A program made the translations under genes and the position numbers. A stretch of 5,056 nucleotides of DNA, from contig JASHQN010000091.1 in NCBI GenBank assembly GCA_030039135.1, positions 1 through 5,056 on the forward strand, read 5' to 3'. The notes under the pieces are model-generated. The model made no database searches. It was given only the letters and a program-made list of their open reading frames with translations, and was not told where the DNA came from. This stretch comes from Thermoplasmata archaeon (GTDB taxonomy: Archaea > Thermoplasmatota > Thermoplasmata > Lutacidiplasmatales > UBA184). Below are positions 1-5,056 of the stretch, one piece after another (position 1 is the stretch's first letter; each line of letters begins with the position of its first letter).

Positions 1-1844
<1,844 letters not shown>

Positions 1845-1853
1845 CGCACCGTC

Positions 1854-2576
1854 CTACGCCGGCAGGAGGGTCCGGACGGTCTCGACGGTCCGGTCGACGA
1901 CGTGGGCCTGCACGCGACGGCCAAGCTCGGCCGACGCCGGCCGGGTGTCGCCGATCACGCTCTCGGGCCATTCGGCCTCGGTGCCCGATCCGGGCAGGAA
2001 CGGACTCCGGCGATTCTCGACCACCGGCCGGTCCGGTCCGACCGTCTCGGGAGCGAGCGCGAGGAGGCGCGACGTCTCGAGAAGACCCGCGTGACCGTCG
2101 GTCGCCGGGGAGTCTCGCCCCCTCAGCTCGTAGACGAAGTCGTAGTCCGAGAGCACGACGACCCGCAGCCCGGGGCTCGCGCGCACCGCCTCGTCCGCGG
2201 CCTCCCGGAGTGCCGCCATGTGCCCCCGCTCCGCGTGGCCCGAGAGGACGAGGATCCGACGGATCCCCGAACGGGCGAGCTCGCTCAGAACGCCCCGCAC
2301 GTGCCCCTCGAGGTCCGAGAGCGAGAGCGACACGGTGCCCGGGAACCGACGCGCCCCGGGCGCCGAGCCGTACGGGACGGTGGGCGCGATGAGCGCATCG
2401 ACGCGCTCGGCCACGGAGGCCGCGGTCGCCTCCGCCTGGATCTGGTCGGCGCCGAGGGGGAGGTGCGGCCCGTGCGCCTCGAGCGCGCCCACCGGGAGGA
2501 TCACGAGCGGGTTCGACGCCACTCGCCGCTCAAAGGTGCGAGAATCCATGTCGATGAGACGCCGGGACGAGGACAC
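1854..2576 (-). CDS. Creatininase-family metal-dependent amidohydrolase
   Basis: This complete 240-residue protein, close to the family's usual length, belongs to the creatininase superfamily of cytosolic, metal-dependent enzymes that hydrolyse cyclic or linear amides. Family motifs in order: LPVGALEAHGPHLPLGAD at 27-44, with probable metal ligands E33, H35 and D44; FPGTVSL at 78-84; SGHAERG at 112-118, where H114 and E116 match the NGHxE pattern of true creatininase; and GHAGLLETS at 161-169. Members include creatinine amidohydrolase, mycofactocin MftE and the archaeal FAPy deformylase ArfB. ArfB, as I recall it, has a different first motif (NHGSALP), so ArfB is unlikely, but the substrate cannot be named. 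The GTG start at 2576 is preferred over ATG at 2549: family proteins usually have the beta-strand and helix encoded between them (RLIDMDSRTFERR), and a TATA box lies 26 nt upstream. The gene has its own probable promoter, lies 128 nt after topA, and ends 9 nt before uvrA, so it probably shares a transcript with uvrA. Confidence 0.9.
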   Translation of the reverse strand: MSSSRRLIDMDSRTFERRVASNPLVILPVGALEAHGPHLPLGADQIQAEATAASVAERVDALIAPTVPYGSAPGARRFPGTVSLSLSDLEGHVRGVLSELARSGIRRILVLSGHAERGHMAALREAADEAVRASPGLRVVVLSDYDFVYELRGRDSPATDGHAGLLETSRLLALAPETVGPDRPVVENRRSPFLPGSGTEAEWPESVIGDTRPASAELGRRVQAHVVDRTVETVRTLLPA

Positions 2577-2598
2577 GAGAGAAACGACCGGGGGAGCG

Positions 2599-2605
2599 TA
2601 TTTAA
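2599..2605 (-). promoter_or_regulatory. Archaeal TATA box for the creatininase-like gene and uvrA
   Basis: TTAAATA on the minus strand is a conspicuous A/T island in a very GC-rich intergenic region and fits the archaeal box A consensus TTTAWATA at nearly every position. Its centre (2602) is 26 nt upstream of the GTG at 2576, which is the usual distance from an archaeal TATA box to the transcription start. The transcript would therefore begin at or within a base or two of the start codon, giving a leaderless mRNA. The flank just upstream is CCCGGG, so no purine-rich BRE is obvious. The box is nearly symmetric and could be read on the plus strand, but no plus-strand gene follows there. Confidence 0.6.
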
Positions 2606-2704
2606 CCCGGGCCGAGGGGTCGCGGAACGGCCGGACCGCGCGGTGGGGGGAGGCGAACTCTTAGTGGGTCGGACCTTACCGGCTGGTTTTTGCCGTCGCG
2701 TAGC

Positions 2705-5056
2705 TCAGGGCGGCGTCGGCCCGGTGCTGGTCCCGGTGGGTTCGTTGCCGCCCGTCGTCTTGCGGACGGCCCGCGATCGGCCGGCGCGAACGCCTCGGGG
2801 AGCGGCTCGGGCGCGGGGGCGCGAGGCACGGCCCCCCGATTTGGCGGCCTTCGCGGCCGGGCCGCTCGGCGCTCCCTTCGCGCGCGTCGGGCATTCCGGG
2901 TTGATGCACAGCGTCCACGGGGGCCGTCCGGCTTCGATGGCGGTGACGACGGGAGCTCCGCACACCGTGCACGGGGGCTGGTCCTTGTCCAGGCGGCCTC
3001 GCTGCGGCAAGGGATACGTGACCCGGCACGACGGGTAGCCGGTGCAGCCGACGAACCGCTTGCCGAGGAGCGAGTACCGGATCTCGAGCGGCTCGTGGCT
3101 GACCGGGCACGTGCCGATCCGGAACGCCTTGTGATGTTCGGGGCAGTCGGGGTTCATGCAGTAGAGCTCGGGGCGTTGGCCCCGGAACGTGATCTTCACC
3201 CGAGGGGATCGGCAGGTCGCGCAGAGGAACTCCGGGGCGGGCTCGATGAAGCCGGCCGAAGGAAGGGCGTAGTTCACCGTGCACGACGCGGGGTTGTTGG
3301 CACACTGGATCCAGCGGGTGCCGCGGGGACTCCGCTGGAGCACGAGCGCCCCTCCGCATTGAGGGCACGGGCCGACGAAGTGCTGGCGGTCGAGGGCTCC
3401 TTGGAGCGTTTCGCGAACCCCACCGGCGTTCGCCGCCAGGAGCCCGTGCGCCTCCCGCAGCATCTCCCGGGATTCCTCGACGACCTCGCGCCCCGCCTTC
3501 TTCGATTGGGCGACGAGCTCCATGTCTTCCTCGAGGCGGTGCGTCATCTCGGGGCGCGTGATCACCGGGGCGTGCGCGCGCAGCGCCTCGGTCACCGCGA
3601 TCCCCGTCGTGGTGGGCTCGAGCTGCCGCTGGAGGACGTAGTGTCGGTCGAAGAGCTTCTGGACGACGTCGTGGCGGGTGCTCTTCGTCCCGAGGCCGAG
3701 CCGCTCCATCTCCTGGATCAGCGAGCCCTGAGTGAATCTACGCGGCGGCTTTGTCTGGTCCTGAACGAGGTCTACGGACCGGATCGTGACGGACTCCCCC
3801 GGCACGAGGACCGGCATCGGCACCTCCTCCGGCTCGGAGTACGGGTACACGCGATACCAGCCGGGTTCGGTGAGATGCTGACCCTTGCCTTCGAACGGCT
3901 CGCCGGCGATCTCGACCGCGGCGGTCCGTGAGATGCCGAGCGCGTCCGGGGCGAGGGTCGCGAGGAAGCGGCGGACGACCAGCTCGTAGACCCTCGCGTG
4001 GTCGGGTCGCAGCTTCTTCGGATCGACGACGCCGGTCGGATAGATCGGGGGGTGGTCGGTCGTCTCGGTGCGGCCTCGTGTCGGGCGGAAGCTCGGCTGC
4101 TCCAGGACGAAGGCTGCCGCTTCGGCGAAGGGCCCCTCGCGGAATCGCTCGGCCAGCGATCGGAGGCCGAGCCCGCGAGGATAGACGGTGTTGTCCGTCC
4201 GTGGGTAGCTGATGAGCCCCTGGGTATAGAGGTCCTCGGCGATCCGCATCGCCGCCGCGGCCCCCAGCCCGAGTCGCGTCGCCTCGGAGACGAAGAGGGT
4301 CGTAGAGAAGGGCACCGGCGGGCGCCGTCGCGTCTCTTCCTGCTGGAACGAGGAGACGCGGCCGGTCGATGCCCCGCGGACCCGGGCGAACACCGCCTCC
4401 GCCTCGGCCTGGCGCTCCCAGACGCCGTGGGAGTGGCGGAGGAGGAAGGACGTTCCGTCCTTCTCACCCTGGGCCCGGATCTCCCAAAAGGGGGTCGGAA
4501 CGAACTCCTTGATCGCCTGGTCGCGCTCGACCAGGAGGGCGAGCGTGGGGGTCTGCACCCGACCGACCGAGAGGAACCCGCGCCCTCGCTGACCGGCGGT
4601 CAGCGAGAGGTACCGGGTGAGCAGTGCCCCCCAGACCAGGTCGATCTCCTGGCGGGCCGCGGCCGCCTCGGCGAGGGCGTGATCGACGCGCTGGAGGTGG
4701 GCGAAGCTCTGCTCGATCTCGTCCCGCGTGAGCGCGCTGTAGCGCGCCCGCTCGACGCGGAGGTCGGGGTTGACCGCGTGCAGGAGCTCGAGGCACTCGA
4801 GCCCGATCAGCTCGCCTTCCCGGTCGAAGTCGGTCGCGATGATCACCCGATCGAAGTTCCGGACGATCGACTGGAGCGTCGTGACGATCCCCGTCTCGGT
4901 CACGCGTTTGAGCGGGGTCGCCTCAAGGAGCCGGGGCAGCCCGTCCAACGTCCATTCCTGAAACTCGGCCGGATAGTCGAGCTCGACGATATGACCCCGG
5001 AGCCCCACGACGGTGTACGGCCCATCGGGCCGCTCGAACTCGAAGACGTTCGTACC
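2705..5056 (-). CDS. topA: DNA topoisomerase I, type IA, archaeal form (5' end cut by window edge)
   Basis: Type IA topoisomerases relax negatively supercoiled DNA by breaking one strand through a 5'-phosphotyrosine link and passing the other strand. The frame stays open to the right edge and gives 783 residues. A GTG at 5008 is internal, because typical TopA sequence (TNVFEFERPDGPYTVV) continues before it. Probably some 40-60 residues, including the first TOPRIM glutamate, lie outside. Numbering from the first in-window residue: GLRGHIVELDYP at 18-29; TOPRIM DFDREGE at 76-82; GRVQTPTL at 165-172; catalytic Tyr284 in GLISYPRTDN; archaeal-type DHPPIYPT at 334-341; and GLGTKSTR at 454-461. Four C-terminal zinc ribbons follow: C564/C567 with C585/C592; C612/C615 with C633/C638; C650 with C671/C677, lacking the normal second Cys; and C696/C699 with C717/C722. 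A 61-residue tail (723-783) has 14 Lys/Arg and one acidic residue. No helicase domain is visible, which argues against reverse gyrase. No U-rich terminator follows the stop, so readthrough into the next gene is possible. Confidence 0.95.
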   Translation of the reverse strand, partial: GTNVFEFERPDGPYTVVGLRGHIVELDYPAEFQEWTLDGLPRLLEATPLKRVTETGIVTTLQSIVRNFDRVIIATDFDREGELIGLECLELLHAVNPDLRVERARYSALTRDEIEQSFAHLQRVDHALAEAAAARQEIDLVWGALLTRYLSLTAGQRGRGFLSVGRVQTPTLALLVERDQAIKEFVPTPFWEIRAQGEKDGTSFLLRHSHGVWERQAEAEAVFARVRGASTGRVSSFQQEETRRRPPVPFSTTLFVSEATRLGLGAAAAMRIAEDLYTQGLISYPRTDNTVYPRGLGLRSLAERFREGPFAEAAAFVLEQPSFRPTRGRTETTDHPPIYPTGVVDPKKLRPDHARVYELVVRRFLATLAPDALGISRTAAVEIAGEPFEGKGQHLTEPGWYRVYPYSEPEEVPMPVLVPGESVTIRSVDLVQDQTKPPRRFTQGSLIQEMERLGLGTKSTRHDVVQKLFDRHYVLQRQLEPTTTGIAVTEALRAHAPVITRPEMTHRLEEDMELVAQSKKAGREVVEESREMLREAHGLLAANAGGVRETLQGALDRQHFVGPCPQCGGALVLQRSPRGTRWIQCANNPASCTVNYALPSAGFIEPAPEFLCATCRSPRVKITFRGQRPELYCMNPDCPEHHKAFRIGTCPVSHEPLEIRYSLLGKRFVGCTGYPSCRVTYPLPQRGRLDKDQPPCTVCGAPVVTAIEAGRPPWTLCINPECPTRAKGAPSGPAAKAAKSGGRASRPRARAAPRGVRAGRSRAVRKTTGGNEPTGTSTGPTPP

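Noticed and set aside
2687..2691. T5 run as a possible terminator
   Set aside because: The T-run is on the plus strand, where no gene ends; on the minus strand it is A5, so it cannot end the topA transcript.
2691..2765. Plus-strand tRNA-like start: GTAGCTCAGGG near 2700, with GGTTCG further on
   Set aside because: No matching GAGC closes the D-stem, there is no paired T-arm or acceptor stem, and most of the stretch is coding sequence for the TopA C-terminus on the other strand.
2690..3931. A second 413-codon plus-strand open frame opposite topA
   Set aside because: It is antisense to the TopA zinc ribbons and core, whose motifs are unmistakable; its own product shows no domain.
4991..5008. 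GTG at 5008 as the true start of TopA
   Set aside because: The frame is open upstream to the window edge and encodes typical TopA residues (TNVFEFERPDG), so the real start lies outside the window.

Overview
The window is GC-rich (roughly two-thirds G+C by eye) and holds three genes, all on the minus strand. In transcription order they are a type IA DNA topoisomerase I (topA, 5' end cut by the right edge), a complete creatininase-family metalloamidase, and UvrA (complete 5' end, 3' third cut by the left edge). I see no RNA gene, mobile element, CRISPR array or believable plus-strand gene.

The organism looks archaeal. The topoisomerase carries the archaeal form of the family's motifs (for example DHPPIxPT, where bacterial TopA has AHEAIRPT) and a series of C-terminal zinc ribbons. 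The middle gene is preceded by a TATA-like box, TTAAATA, centred 26 nt upstream of its GTG start with no Shine-Dalgarno sequence, as expected for leaderless archaeal transcription. UvrA is normally a bacterial repair protein, but it also occurs in mesophilic archaea such as haloarchaea, Methanosarcina and some Thermoplasmatota. The proteins are Arg-rich and not strongly acidic, which argues against a haloarchaeon. A high-GC uncultured Thermoplasmatota-like euryarchaeon is my best but weak guess.

Layout from right to left: topA (5056 to 2705); a 128-nt intergenic region with the TATA box and a short palindrome; the creatininase-family gene (2576 to 1854); a 9-nt gap; then uvrA (1844 to the left edge). 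The short gap suggests that the amidase gene and uvrA share a transcript and may be translationally coupled. TopA and UvrA both act on DNA, in topology control and in recognition of bulky lesions. The creatininase-family enzyme has no evident functional link to either. Nothing in the window is clearly a new system. The points most worth checking are the leaderless GTG start, the pairing of uvrA with a creatininase-like gene, and a degenerate third zinc ribbon and basic tail in TopA.
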